Assembly: GCA_009693015.1 (NCBI GenBank)
Contig: SHYB01000005.1
Coordinates: forward strand, 1-64,000
Length of the DNA stretch: 64,000 nucleotides
Direction of reading: 5' to 3'
From: Dehalococcoidia bacterium
GTDB taxonomy: Bacteria; Chloroflexota; Dehalococcoidia; SHYB01
The notes below the pieces were generated by a model. The model saw only the letters and a program-made list of their open reading frames with translations. It had not been told where the DNA came from and did not search any database. Every line of letters starts with the position of its first letter. The stretch's first letter is position 1. Shown here piece by piece: positions 40,924 through 49,705 of this stretch. Position numbers and translations under genes: made by a program.

Positions 40924-41015
40924 ACGCGAAACCGCCCCCGCGCCTGCGCTGTCAAACGTCTGCGCCGCCGGCATGCGGACAACCCATCGAGTCTACCCAG
41001 CAGCGCCTTGCAGTG

Positions 41016-41777
41016 TCAAGGAGAAAACCCCGCTGCCAGCCGCGCCAGCGCCGCCGGCAGCTCCCCCAGACACGCGATCTCCGCGTCCGCCGCCACCTCC
41101 GGCCTCTCCTTCTCCCCCTCCCGCCGCAGCCACACCGCCCGCAGCCCCGCCCGCTTCGCCCCCGTCACGTCGTTACGCGGGTGATCGCCGATATGCACCG
41201 TCTCCCCCGCCGTCGCCCCCAGGCGTTCCAGCGTCGCGTGAAAGATCCTCGCCGCAGGCTTAGAAAGACGCTCCTCATCGGAAAACGTCAGCGTGGCAAA
41301 ATGCTGCGCCAGCCCCTGCTCCTCCAGAAACACCCGCTGCGTCACCCCTGGCGTCGCCCCCGTATTGCAAATAAGCCCCAGCCGGTACCCCATCTCCCGC
41401 ACCGCCGCCAGCACCGCCCCCGCCTCCGGGTCCACCGCGGGCGGATGCGCAAAATACGAATCCGCATACCGCTGTTCCACCAGCCCCCGCGTCGCCCCAT
41501 CCAGCCGCTGCGCCATCTCCCCATCCACCTGCTGCAAAAAGATACCCACCTGCTCCTCGAACGACGCATCCCCCTCCCGCTCCCGAATCTCGTTGCACAT
41601 CGCCGACGTCCGGCGCATCGCCTGCTGCAGCTCCTCCATCGCGTACGAATACCCCGCATCGCGCAACGCCGCCTGCGCCCCCTCCAGCCGCAACCGCCCT
41701 CGCGGCTGCCCCGCCGCAGGCGAATCCAGGATCAGCGTCTGCCACAAATCAAACGTCAGCGTTGTCAGCCGGCCCAT
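41016..41777 (-). CDS. HAD-superfamily hydrolase
   Basis: A 253-residue HAD protein. Motif I is FDLWQTLIL, where the second Asp of DxD is replaced by Trp; such variants occur among haloacid-dehalogenase-like and related hydrolases. Motif II is CNTGATPG, motif III the Lys in RLSKPAARIF, and motif IV HIGDHPRNDVTGAKRAG. A helical cap with a Tyr/Glu-rich segment sits between motifs I and II. The substrate is unknown. No clear SD. The next gene upstream on this strand, apt, ends 43 bases before this start, so they may be co-transcribed. Confidence 0.85.
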   Translation of the reverse strand: MGRLTTLTFDLWQTLILDSPAAGQPRGRLRLEGAQAALRDAGYSYAMEELQQAMRRTSAMCNEIREREGDASFEEQVGIFLQQVDGEMAQRLDGATRGLVEQRYADSYFAHPPAVDPEAGAVLAAVREMGYRLGLICNTGATPGVTQRVFLEEQGLAQHFATLTFSDEERLSKPAARIFHATLERLGATAGETVHIGDHPRNDVTGAKRAGLRAVWLRREGEKERPEVAADAEIACLGELPAALARLAAGFSP

Positions 41778-41820
41778 GCTCTCCTCACTCGTCTTGGTGA
41801 ACTGGGGCGCCGCCGCCCCG

Positions 41821-42333
41821 CTAATACGTCAGAAGCGAAAAAATCTCCGTGCCCTTAAGTTTGCCCCGGCCCCCCAGCGCAGCGATCTCCAGCAGCACCG
41901 CCATCCCCCCCACATGCGCCCCCAGCTTCTCCACCAGCGCCTGCGCCGCCGCCAGCGTCCCGCCCGTCGCCAGCACGTCATCCACCAGCAGCGCCCGCTT
42001 CCCCGGCAGCACCCCGTCGCGATGCATCTCCACCGTCGCCGACCCATACTCCAGCGCATACTCCGCCTGCACCGTGGCGCCCGGCAGCTTCCCCTTCTTC
42101 CTGATCGGCACGAACGCCGCACCCAGCGCCACAGCCAGCGGCGCGCCGAAGATAAACCCCCGCGCCTCGATCCCCACCACCGCATCCACCCCCCGCCCGC
42201 GGAACCGCTCCGCCAGGCCGTCAATGACATACTTGAACGCCGCCGGGTGCGCCAGCAGCGGCGTAATATCCTTGAACACGATCCCCTTCTGCGGGAAATC
42301 GGGCACATCACGAATGTACTGCCTCAGGTCCAT
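41821..42333 (-). CDS. apt: adenine phosphoribosyltransferase
   Basis: A 170-residue type I phosphoribosyltransferase, the normal Apt length. It begins MDLRQYIRDVPDFPQKGIVF. GIEARGFIFGAPLA and the PRPP-binding motif LLVDDVLATGGTLAA are diagnostic. It salvages adenine to AMP. The ATG at 42333 follows AGGGTGAGG; the open frame further upstream has no homology. A minus-strand TATAAT at 42373-42378 supplies the promoter. Confidence 0.95.
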   Translation of the reverse strand: MDLRQYIRDVPDFPQKGIVFKDITPLLAHPAAFKYVIDGLAERFRGRGVDAVVGIEARGFIFGAPLAVALGAAFVPIRKKGKLPGATVQAEYALEYGSATVEMHRDGVLPGKRALLVDDVLATGGTLAAAQALVEKLGAHVGGMAVLLEIAALGGRGKLKGTEIFSLLTY

Positions 42334-42372
42334 GCACGCCTCACCCTGGATGATGAACGGACACCCTGCACC

Positions 42373-42378
42373 ATTATA
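42373..42378 (-). promoter_or_regulatory. apt: -10 element of apt
   Basis: A perfect TATAAT in the context GCTATAATGG on the minus strand, 39 bases before the apt ATG. No good -35 is visible. Confidence 0.5.
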
Positions 42379-42407
42379 GCTACCGGGGGCAGCGCCAGGC
42401 CCTATCC

Positions 42408-42437
42408 TTGACTTTAGTCTCAAACCATGTCTATGCT
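42408..42437 (+). promoter_or_regulatory. promoter of rsmD-coaD
   Basis: TTGACT (42408-42413), 18-base spacer and TATGCT (42432-42437). The leader to the GTG at 42514 would be about 70 bases. Confidence 0.5.
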
Positions 42438-42513
42438 ATTGATAGGTGGACAGGATAGAGAGTACCGTGCCGTTGCTTCTGTTGGCCCCGCGCCGCGCAA
42501 CGGCGGAGGGCGT

Positions 42514-43098
42514 GTGCGCATCGTAACCGGCATGGCCAAGGGTACGCGGCTCAAGGCGGCCCGCCGGCCTGGCGTGCGGCCCACCACCTCCCGCGTCCGC
42601 GGCGCCATCTTCTCCATCCTCCCCGCCCGCGTCATCTTGGACGCCCGCGTCCTTGACCTCTTCGCCGGCAGCGGCGCCCTGGGTATCGAAGCGCTCTCCA
42701 GGGGCGCGCAGTGGGCCGACTTCGTGGAGCGCGACCCTCGCGGCGCACGCCTCATCCGCGAGAATCTCCAAGCCGCCGGCCTCGCCCAACAATCCCACGT
42801 CTACTGCGCCACCGCCCAAAAGGCCCTCGGCTTCCTCCCTGGCCCCTACCGTCTCGTCCTGCTCGACCCTCCCTACGAGGATACCGGCGCGCCCGCTATC
42901 TTGCAGCGCATCGCCTCGGGGAACCTCCTCGCCGAAGGCGCGATCGTCGTCCTGGAGCACGCCTGGCGCAACGGCGCGCCTGCCGCGCCCCCCGGACTCG
43001 TCCTGGCGCAAACGAGACGTTACGGCGATACTGCGGTAAGCTTGTACCACCGCCGCGAAAATACCGCGCCGGATGCAGGAGATACACCAGCCCCATGA
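42514..43098 (+). CDS. rsmD: 16S rRNA (guanine966-N2)-methyltransferase
   Basis: A 194-residue SAM-dependent methyltransferase. It begins RIVTGMAKGTRLKA, followed by RPTTSRVRGAIFSIL. The SAM motif is VLDLFAGSGALGIEALSRGA, and the catalytic motif is LLDPPYE in place of the usual (N/D)PPY. It methylates G966 (E. coli numbering) in the small-subunit rRNA. GTG 42514 follows GGCGGAGGG; the longer frame from 42427 has no homology. The stop overlaps coaD by ATGA. Confidence 0.92.
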   Translation: MRIVTGMAKGTRLKAARRPGVRPTTSRVRGAIFSILPARVILDARVLDLFAGSGALGIEALSRGAQWADFVERDPRGARLIRENLQAAGLAQQSHVYCATAQKALGFLPGPYRLVLLDPPYEDTGAPAILQRIASGNLLAEGAIVVLEHAWRNGAPAAPPGLVLAQTRRYGDTAVSLYHRRENTAPDAGDTPAP

Positions 43099-43574
43099 CC
43101 ATCGCCCTCTACCCCGGCACCTTCGACCCCGTCACTAACGGCCACGCGGACATCGCCACCCGCGCCGCCAGCCTCTTCGATCAGCTCATCGTCGGCGTCT
43201 ATGACGCGCCCCCCAAGAAACTGCTCTTCGACACCAAGGATCGCGTCCTCCTCTTCTCGGAGGCGGTCAAACGCGTCCCCAACATCAAGGTCGTCCCCTA
43301 CAAGGGCCTTACCGTGCACTACGCCCGGGAAATCGGCGCCCAAGTCATGGTCCGCGGCCTCCGCGCCAGCTCCGACTTCGAGTTCGAGTTCGAAATGGCC
43401 ATGATGAACCGCAAGCTCGTGCCGGAGATTGAAGTCGTCTCCCTCATGACCCGCCTGGAGTACCAATTCCTCAGCTCCAGCCTGCTCAAAGAGGTCTGCA
43501 CTCTCGGCGGCGATATCCACAACCTCGTGCCCCACCATGTCGAAACGGCCCTGAAAGCAAAGCTGAAGGTCTAG
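43095..43574 (+). CDS. coaD: phosphopantetheine adenylyltransferase
   Basis: A 159-residue enzyme of normal length. The nucleotidyltransferase motif is YPGTFDPVTNGHADI. The second signature is VMVRGLRASSDFEFEFEMA, and QFLSSSLLKEV matches the ISSS(L/M)V-type ending. It makes dephospho-CoA in coenzyme A synthesis. ATG 43095 overlaps the rsmD stop, a common rsmD-coaD arrangement. Confidence 0.97.
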   Translation: MTIALYPGTFDPVTNGHADIATRAASLFDQLIVGVYDAPPKKLLFDTKDRVLLFSEAVKRVPNIKVVPYKGLTVHYAREIGAQVMVRGLRASSDFEFEFEMAMMNRKLVPEIEVVSLMTRLEYQFLSSSLLKEVCTLGGDIHNLVPHHVETALKAKLKV

Positions 43575-43593
43575 GCGGAGCGGGAGGCATCCT

Positions 43594-44136
43594 ATGACGT
43601 CGCAACAACAAGCTCCACAAGTCAGAGGCCGGCTGGAGGTCTATGATCTCCTCTCCCAGCTAGAGACGCTCACCGGCTCCGCCACCAAGCTCCCCCTCAC
43701 CCGGCGCGCCGTTGTCAACCCCGCCGAGATCCAAGACCTCGTCGTCCGCCTGCGCCGCTCGCTCCCTTCCGATATCAACGAGGCGCAGCAGATCCTTCGC
43801 TACCGCGATACGTTCCTCTCCCAGGCCCAGGCTGACGCAAAGCGTCTGCGGGCCACCGCAGAGCAGGAGGCAATGCAGAAAGTGTCTGACTCCCAAGTGC
43901 TGCAAGACGCTGCCAAGGACGCCGACCGCATCAAGGCCGAGGCGCAGCGGCGCGCCGAAGAAATCCTCGTCGAGGCCGATGCCCAAGCCCGCCGGCGCAT
44001 CGAAGGCGCCAACGCCCACGCCGTAGACGTCCTCAGCCGCCTGGAAGAGGAGCTGCACGCCCTCCTCCAGCAGGCGCGCCGCGGCCTCGACGTCCTCAAC
44101 TCTGAACGCGAGTCCGGCGAGAACGGCGCCCGCTAG
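43594..44136 (+). CDS. SepIVA/DivIVA-like coiled-coil protein
   Basis: A 180-residue cytosolic coiled coil. Its N-terminal half, EVYDLLSQLETLTGSATKLP through VVNPAEIQDLVVRLRRSLPS and INEAQQILRYRDTFLSQAQ, parallels the actinobacterial septum protein SepIVA, which also follows coaD. After about residue 85 it becomes a long Ala/Glu/Arg-rich helix with RIKAEAQRRAEEILVEADAQ. Such proteins act in cell division or envelope growth. The assignment is from remembered sequence similarity and gene order. GGGAGG precedes the ATG, 20 bases after coaD. Confidence 0.7.
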   Translation: MTSQQQAPQVRGRLEVYDLLSQLETLTGSATKLPLTRRAVVNPAEIQDLVVRLRRSLPSDINEAQQILRYRDTFLSQAQADAKRLRATAEQEAMQKVSDSQVLQDAAKDADRIKAEAQRRAEEILVEADAQARRRIEGANAHAVDVLSRLEEELHALLQQARRGLDVLNSERESGENGAR

Positions 44137-44180
44137 CGCCGGCGCCGGCGCCCCGCCGCCTCCCGCACCCCGCCCGCCGG

Positions 44181-44213
44181 CCTTGATATGTGGCCCTGCC
44201 GGTCTTTCGCGCC
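44181..44213 (+). repeat. dispersed intergenic repeat, copy 3
   Basis: TTGATATGTGGCCCTGCCGG followed by TCTTTCGCGCC, between the SepIVA-like gene and recF, just before the recF -10. Confidence 0.6.
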
Positions 44214-44232
44214 GCCCTCTGCCCCCGCCCCC

Positions 44233-44238
44233 TATAAT
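44233..44238 (+). promoter_or_regulatory. recF: -10 element of recF, leaderless geometry
   Basis: A perfect TATAAT ends six bases before the GTG start of recF. Transcription is expected to begin at the start codon. Confidence 0.6.
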
Positions 44239-44244
44239 GGCCCC

Positions 44245-45399
44245 GTGCTCCTCCGCCGGCTCTCCCTCGAAAACTTTCGCAACATCGCCAGCCTGGACCT
44301 CCCCTTCGCGCCCGGCCGCACCGTCCTGCACGGCCGCAACGCCCAGGGCAAGACCAACCTGCTGGAAGCCGTCCATTTGCTTGCAGCCGCAAAGTCCATC
44401 CGCGCCGAGCATGAGCGCGACCTCATCGCCTGGAACGTCCTCGCCGGCGAGATCCCCTACACCCGCATCCGCGGCGACTTCGACCGCGGCGGCACTCCCC
44501 TGCGCCTGGAGGTCTTCCTGCAGCTTGAGCCTGACGGCGACGCCTCCCAGGATGGCGAACCCCGCCTCGCCAAACGACTCCGCGTCAATGGCGCACCACG
44601 CCGCGCAGCGGACTTCGTCGGCGAAATGCAGGCCGTCCTCTTCGAGCCCCAGGACATCGAACTGGTCTACGGCTCGCCCTCCTCGCGACGCCGCCACCTG
44701 GACATGACCCTCTCCCAAGCCGACCGCCCCCTCCTCCACGACCTCCAGCGCTACCAGCGCATTCTTACCCAGCGCAACCATCTCCTCAAGTCCCTCCGCG
44801 AAGGCCGCGCCTCCCCCGCCGAGCTCCCCACCTGGGACGATATCCTCATCGAATCCGGCGCCGCCATCATCGCCGCGCGCGCCGCCGCGCTCGCTTCCCT
44901 CGACGCCTCCGCCGCCCGCCTCCACGCCCAGCTCACCGCCGGCACGGAACGCCTGCGCCTCCTCTACGCCCCCTCCTTCCCCGTCCCCGAAGGCGGCGCG
45001 GCGCACATCGCCGTCGCCTTCCGCCAGGCCCTCGCCGCCACCGCCGCCCGCGAACGGCTGTTCGGCGCAACCATCGCCGGTCCCCACCGCGACGACTTTG
45101 CCTTTCAGCTCGGCGGCGTCAGCCTCGCCGCCTTCGGCTCCCGCGGCCAGCACCGCCTCGCCACCGTCGCCTTGAAACTCGCCGAGGCCGAGTACATGAC
45201 CCAGCGCACCGGCACACAGCCTACCCTCTTGCTCGACGACATCCTCTCCGAGCTGGACGCGGATCGGCGCGGCTTCCTCCTTGAGCGTGTCGCCGATTCC
45301 CCCCAAGCCCTCATCACCACCGCCGACCTCCCCTCCTTGCAGGGCACCCTCCTCCGCGACGCCGCTGTCCTGGAAATCGTCGCCGGCGCCGTCCGCTAG
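44245..45399 (+). CDS. recF: DNA replication/repair protein RecF
   Basis: A 384-residue SMC-like ATPase. It opens LLRRLSLENFRNIASLDLPF, with Walker A HGRNAQGKTNLLEA. The signature and Walker B regions lie near the end: FGSRGQHRLATVALKLAEAE and PTLLLDDILSELDADRRG. RecF loads RecA at gaps. GTG 44245 has no SD but a perfect TATAAT six bases upstream. It is separated from dnaA and gyrB by more than 13 kb, unlike the classical dnaA-dnaN-recF-gyrB order. Confidence 0.94.
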   Translation: MLLRRLSLENFRNIASLDLPFAPGRTVLHGRNAQGKTNLLEAVHLLAAAKSIRAEHERDLIAWNVLAGEIPYTRIRGDFDRGGTPLRLEVFLQLEPDGDASQDGEPRLAKRLRVNGAPRRAADFVGEMQAVLFEPQDIELVYGSPSSRRRHLDMTLSQADRPLLHDLQRYQRILTQRNHLLKSLREGRASPAELPTWDDILIESGAAIIAARAAALASLDASAARLHAQLTAGTERLRLLYAPSFPVPEGGAAHIAVAFRQALAATAARERLFGATIAGPHRDDFAFQLGGVSLAAFGSRGQHRLATVALKLAEAEYMTQRTGTQPTLLLDDILSELDADRRGFLLERVADSPQALITTADLPSLQGTLLRDAAVLEIVAGAVR

Positions 45400-45434
45400 C
45401 GGCGCCTCCGCCCCTGGCCCTGACCCCCCGCCCG

Positions 45435-45469
45435 GCGCTGATTCGTGGGCCTGCCGGTCAATGGCCCCC
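45435..45469 (+). repeat. dispersed intergenic repeat, copy 4
   Basis: CTGATTCGTGGGCCTGCCGG followed by TCAATGGCCCC, 35 bases after the recF stop. Confidence 0.65.
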
Positions 45470-45506
45470 TCGCACACGCGCTCCTAACCTGTACAGGTGA
45501 AGATCC

Positions 45507-45536
45507 TTGACTTGCCTCCCCCATGCTTGCTAGCCT
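45507..45536 (+). promoter_or_regulatory. promoter of the class V aminotransferase gene
   Basis: TTGACT (45507-45512), 18-base spacer and TAGCCT (45531-45536). The GTG start with GGAGG follows after 36 bases. Confidence 0.55.
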
Positions 45537-45572
45537 GACTCCTGCGCCCCCAGCGGGCGACTGGAGGCAGCC

Positions 45573-46757
45573 GTGTCTGACCGCGCCATGGGCGAACTCG
45601 CCCCACCCGAGCGTCTCTTGCTTGGCCCCGGCCCCGCCAACATCCACCCCCGCGTCCACCTCGCCCTCGCCGCCCCCCTCCTCGGCCACCTCGATCCCGC
45701 CTTCCTCGCCATCATGGATGACACCGTCACCCTCTTGCGACAGGCGTTCCGCACCCAAAACCAGCTCACCATCCCCATCTCCGGCACAGGCTCCGCCGGC
45801 ATGGAAGCCGCCCTGTGCAACGTCCTCGAACCCGGCGATACCATCGTCATCGGCGTCAACGGCTACTTCGGCGAGCGCATGAGCGACATGGCCTCACGCT
45901 ACGGCGCGAAAGTCGTGCGCGTGGAAGCCCCCTGGGGCACGGCGCTCCAGCCTGAGCTGTTCGAGGCCGCCCTGCGCCAGCAGGCGTCGGTCAAGGTCGT
46001 CGCCGTCGTCCATGCCGAGACCTCCACCGGCGTCCTCCAGCCCCTCCGCGAGATCGCCGCCCTCGCCAAAGCCAAGGGCGCGCTCTTCCTCGTGGATACC
46101 GTCACCTCCCTCGGCGGCGCAGACGTCCGCTGCGATGATTGGGGCATAGACATCTGCTACAGCGGCACCCAAAAGTGCATCGGCGCCCCGCCGGGACTCG
46201 CCCCCCTCACCCTCAGCCCCCAAGCCCTCGCCGTGCTGCGCGCCCGCAAGACCAAGGTCGCCAACTGGTACCTCGATCTCACCCTGCTCGACAAATATTG
46301 GGGCAGCGACCGCGTCTACCACCACACCGCGCCCATCTCCATGATCTACTCCCTGCGCGAGGCATTGTGCATCACGCTGGAAGAGGGCCTGGACGCCCGT
46401 CACGGCCGGCATCACCGTTCCGCCGCCATGCTCCGCGCCGGCCTCCAGGGCATGGGCATCCAGCCCTTCGTGCCTGACTCTATCCGCGCCAACCCCCTCA
46501 CCACCGTCGTCATCCCCGCGGGCGTGGACGATCTCGCCGTGCGCAAAGCCCTCCTCAACGACTTCAGCATCGAAATCGGCGGCGGCCTCGGCCCCCTGCG
46601 CGGCAAGGTCTGGCGCGTCGGCCTCATGGGCTACAACTCCACCCCGCGCAGCGTCTTCACCTTCCTCAGCGCCTTGGAGCAACTCCTCCCCCGCCACGGC
46701 TTCAAGGTCAGCCCCGGCAGCGGTCTCGCCGCCGCCCAGCACGCCCTCGCCACCTAG
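45573..46757 (+). CDS. class V aminotransferase, serine/alanine-glyoxylate type
   Basis: A 394-residue PLP enzyme. It begins with the AGAT/SGAT pattern LLLGPGPANIHPRVHLALAA. ISGTGSAGMEAALCNVLEPG binds the phosphate region, VHAETSTGVLQPL follows, and the PLP Lys is in CYSGTQKCIGAPPGLAP. The C-terminal domain has RVGLMGYNSTPRSVFTFL. These enzymes convert glyoxylate to glycine using Ala or Ser as donor. Convergent with glcDEF, it would remove the glyoxylate that glycolate oxidase makes. GTG 45573 follows GGAGG by five bases. Confidence 0.9.
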   Translation: MSDRAMGELAPPERLLLGPGPANIHPRVHLALAAPLLGHLDPAFLAIMDDTVTLLRQAFRTQNQLTIPISGTGSAGMEAALCNVLEPGDTIVIGVNGYFGERMSDMASRYGAKVVRVEAPWGTALQPELFEAALRQQASVKVVAVVHAETSTGVLQPLREIAALAKAKGALFLVDTVTSLGGADVRCDDWGIDICYSGTQKCIGAPPGLAPLTLSPQALAVLRARKTKVANWYLDLTLLDKYWGSDRVYHHTAPISMIYSLREALCITLEEGLDARHGRHHRSAAMLRAGLQGMGIQPFVPDSIRANPLTTVVIPAGVDDLAVRKALLNDFSIEIGGGLGPLRGKVWRVGLMGYNSTPRSVFTFLSALEQLLPRHGFKVSPGSGLAAAQHALAT

Positions 46758-46840
46758 CCCCTGCTCCTGGGAAAGACCAGGTACTCCTTGATCTCCGTCA
46801 CCGGCCTGGTGAACCCTAGCTGCACTCGTGGGGTTGTCAT
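46754..46840 (-). CDS. 28-residue small protein downstream of glcF
   Basis: ATG 46840 follows AGGAGG by seven bases, an excellent start. The 28 codons begin MTTPRVQLGF and end VFPRSRG; the middle has an amphipathic TEIKEYL. There is no signal peptide. It lies after glcF on the same strand, so it may be the fourth cistron of the glc operon. Its stop overlaps the stop of the convergent aminotransferase gene. I do not recognise it. Confidence 0.45.
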   Translation of the reverse strand: MTTPRVQLGFTRPVTEIKEYLVFPRSRG

Positions 46841-46966
46841 GTCGGCGCCTCCTGCCTGCTCAATCCCGCCTTGCTCCGCCTGCCATGCCTGCGTGCGCTG
46901 CTCTCGCTTCCCCCCCCCACACCCTATCTTCGGGCATCCTGCCCGCGCTTCCTCGGGGCGGTGGGC

Positions 46967-48262
46967 CTACTCGTACGCCTCATCCAGCAGCTCCACCACA
47001 TGCGCCACCCGCACCCGCATCCCCTTCTTCCGCGCCCCCGCCGCTAGTTGCAGCATGCACCCCGGGTTCGCCGTGGCGATCACCTGCGGCTTCGCTTCCG
47101 CCACATGCCCCATCTTCCGCTCCAGCAGCCGCGACGCCATCTCCCGCTGCGTGATCGTGTACACCCCCGCCGCGCCGCAACACATATCCGCCTCCTCCAT
47201 CTCCACGAGCTCCAGCCCAGGGATCGCCCGCAGCACCGCCCGCGGCGCGTCCTTGATCCGCTGCGCATGCGCCAGGTGGCACGAGTCCTGATACGTCACC
47301 CGCGCCCGCATCGCCCTCGTCGGCGCCGCCAGCGGCAGCGCCGCCAGATACTCGCTCACGTCCCGCACCAGCGCCGCGAACCGCTTTGCCTTCTCGCGAT
47401 ACGCCGCGTCATCCTTCAGCAGCTCCCCGTACTCCTTCATCGCCGACCCGCACCCCGCCGAGTTCACCACCACCGCCTCCACCTGCGCCGCAAGGAACGC
47501 ATCGATATTCTTCCGCGCCAGCGCCCTCGCCCCCTCGCGATCGCCGCTGTGCGCCGACAGCGCCCCGCAGCACCGCTGACCCCGCGGCACCGCCACCTCG
47601 CACCCGTTCCGCGCCAGCACCCGCACCGTCGCCTCATTCACTGCCCCATACGCCAGCGGCATCACGCACCCCGACAGCATCCCCACGCGACGCATCGCCT
47701 TCCCTCGCGCCGGCACCACGCCGCCACGGGGAACTCGGAAAAATCGCCCCAGCGGCGGCAGTTGCTGCTCCATCCGGTCCAGCGCCCCAAGCGGCTTCAG
47801 CACCCGCAGCTCCCGCACCAGCCACTGCACGCCCGACCGCTGATACGCCTTCAGCGCCCAGCCCGCCATCCGCAGCCGCGCCGGGCTGGGCAGCAGCACC
47901 CGGAATGCCAGCCACCGCGCCACCCGCGTCCGCCGCGAAAGCTTCGTCCTGCTCGCCGCCTGCGCCCTCGTCTGCTCCATCACCCTGCCGAACGGCACCC
48001 CGCTGGGGCACGCCGCCTCACAGGCGCGGCATTGCAGGCACAAGTCCATGTGCTCCAACAGGCGCGGCGTCAGCCCCAGCCGCTGCTCGGACACCGCCTT
48101 CATCAGCGCCAGCCTGCCCCGCGGCGATTCTGTCTCCAGCCCCGTTTCCACATACGTGGGGCACACCTGCAAGCACAGCCCGCAGTGCACGCACTTATAG
48201 AGGTCTTCCTCCGCAGGCGCATCCGGCCCCGCGAAGCCTATCGGCAGCTTGACGGCGCTCAC
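46967..48262 (-). CDS. glcF: glycolate oxidase iron-sulfur subunit
   Basis: A 431-residue protein with two 4Fe-4S clusters near the N-terminus: CVHCGLCLQVCP near residue 25 and CLQCRACEAACP near residue 75. Two CCG domains follow, with SGCVMPL, RCCGALSAHSG, DSCHLAHAQ and MCCGAAGVYTI. It passes electrons from GlcDE to the quinone pool. GTG 48262 follows GGAGG. The order glcD-glcE-glcF is on the minus strand. Confidence 0.93.
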   Translation of the reverse strand: MSAVKLPIGFAGPDAPAEEDLYKCVHCGLCLQVCPTYVETGLETESPRGRLALMKAVSEQRLGLTPRLLEHMDLCLQCRACEAACPSGVPFGRVMEQTRAQAASRTKLSRRTRVARWLAFRVLLPSPARLRMAGWALKAYQRSGVQWLVRELRVLKPLGALDRMEQQLPPLGRFFRVPRGGVVPARGKAMRRVGMLSGCVMPLAYGAVNEATVRVLARNGCEVAVPRGQRCCGALSAHSGDREGARALARKNIDAFLAAQVEAVVVNSAGCGSAMKEYGELLKDDAAYREKAKRFAALVRDVSEYLAALPLAAPTRAMRARVTYQDSCHLAHAQRIKDAPRAVLRAIPGLELVEMEEADMCCGAAGVYTITQREMASRLLERKMGHVAEAKPQVIATANPGCMLQLAAGARKKGMRVRVAHVVELLDEAYE

Positions 48263-48332
48263 GGCGCGCCTCCGCGGCGTGTGGCCGCCGGCGCAGCCGC
48301 AGCCGCGCGCCCAGGGGAAAACGTGACCTTGC

Positions 48333-49697
48333 TCACAAGCCTCCTACAAAACGCCCCGGACTCAGCACGCCCTGAGGATCGAACTGCTGCTTCAGGCTCC
48401 TCATGATAGCAAGCTCCGGCCCCGCCTGCCCCCACACGTCCGCCTTCCGCTTCACCCCCGGCGCGCAACTCTCCACCACCATATACCCGCCGTGATGCCC
48501 CGCCGCCTTCCGCAGCGTCCCCACCGCCTCCGCCGCCAGCGTATCGTCCTTCGGCACGCCGCCGCCCTCCGCCCACCACCACCCCCGCATCACCCCCGCC
48601 GTCAGGTGCGCGTCCAACCCAACCTCCAGCTTGCTCCCCTCGGCCATCGCCTCAAAGCCGTGCACCAGCGACGGCAGCCCTGCCCACAGCACCCCGCACC
48701 GCGTCGTCATGCTCGCCGGCTGCGCCATGTCCACCCCCGTGTCCGCCAGCGCCTGCCAGAACTCCGCCTGCGCCTGCTCCCCCTCGATGGGGTGCGACTT
48801 TCCCCCGCCGTCCGTGATCGCGCGATGCACCTGCCCCACCATCCGCTGCACCGCCGCCGGCGTCCCCGCAAGCTCCGCCGCCAGAATGTAGCGCCGGTCG
48901 GACATTGTCGGGTTCCCCGTGCGCTGGCACACCGATGCCCACGTCCGCGCGTTGAGCAAGTCCAGCGCCGTCGCCCGCAGTCCCGACGCCAGCAGACCGC
49001 GTGCCACCGCCAGCGCCTCGTCCAGTTCGCGGAACGCCCCCGCCAGCGTCGCCCGTGACGGCGGCAGCGGCGCCAGCTTGAACGTCGCCTCCACGATCAC
49101 TCCCAGCGTCCCCAGCGATCCGATGAACGCCTTCTGCAAATCATATCCCGCCACATTCTTCACCACCTTGCCCCCCGCCTTCACCGGCGTCCCCGCCGCG
49201 TCCACGATACGAATGCCGATCAGCCGGTCCCGCGCCGTCCCGTACCCTGCCCGGTGCGCCCCGCTGGTGTTCGCCGCCAGCACCCCGCCAATCGTCGCCC
49301 GCGACGATGCCGGCGCATCCAGCGGCAGCATCTGCCCGTGCTTCGCCAGCGCCGCATTGAGCCCCCCCAGCGTCACCCCCGCCTCCACCATCGCCGTCAT
49401 CTCCGCCGGCACATGCTCCAGCACCGCGTCCATCTTCCGCGTCAGCAGCACCACGTCCAGCCGCGCCGGCGCATACCCCTGCCGCATCGCCGTGCCGCCC
49501 CCACGCGCCGTCACCGCCAATCCCTCCCGTGACGCCAGCCGCATGACCTCCGCGACTTGCTCCACGCTCCGCACGTAGACCGCCGCTCGCGGCGTCATCC
49601 CGTCCACGGCGTACAGCGGCAGCTCCGCCGCCGACAGGCAGTTCGTTGCGCCCGCAATCGCTTGCAGCACCTGCGTCAGCTCGGCTGCCGCAGGCAT
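48333..49697 (-). CDS. glcE: glycolate oxidase FAD-binding subunit GlcE
   Basis: A 454-residue FAD-linked oxidase of the VAO/PCMH fold. The FAD-binding segments are GLAVTARGGGTAMRQG and PASSRATIGGVLAANTSGAH. GKVVKNVAGYDLQKAFIGS is characteristic of GlcE. The C-terminus, KQQFDPQGVLSPGRFVGG, matches the family. It forms part of the GlcDEF complex. ATG 49697 follows GGGAAGGGG, eight bases after the glcD stop. Confidence 0.92.
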   Translation of the reverse strand: MPAAAELTQVLQAIAGATNCLSAAELPLYAVDGMTPRAAVYVRSVEQVAEVMRLASREGLAVTARGGGTAMRQGYAPARLDVVLLTRKMDAVLEHVPAEMTAMVEAGVTLGGLNAALAKHGQMLPLDAPASSRATIGGVLAANTSGAHRAGYGTARDRLIGIRIVDAAGTPVKAGGKVVKNVAGYDLQKAFIGSLGTLGVIVEATFKLAPLPPSRATLAGAFRELDEALAVARGLLASGLRATALDLLNARTWASVCQRTGNPTMSDRRYILAAELAGTPAAVQRMVGQVHRAITDGGGKSHPIEGEQAQAEFWQALADTGVDMAQPASMTTRCGVLWAGLPSLVHGFEAMAEGSKLEVGLDAHLTAGVMRGWWWAEGGGVPKDDTLAAEAVGTLRKAAGHHGGYMVVESCAPGVKRKADVWGQAGPELAIMRSLKQQFDPQGVLSPGRFVGGL

Positions 49698-49705
49698 CCC
49701 CTTCC

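Noticed and set aside
43660-45477. A 605-codon minus-strand frame opposite the SepIVA-like gene and recF
   Set aside because: It is Gly/Ala/Glu-rich, matches no family, and is the mirror of two well-supported plus genes. Long antisense frames are common at this GC content.
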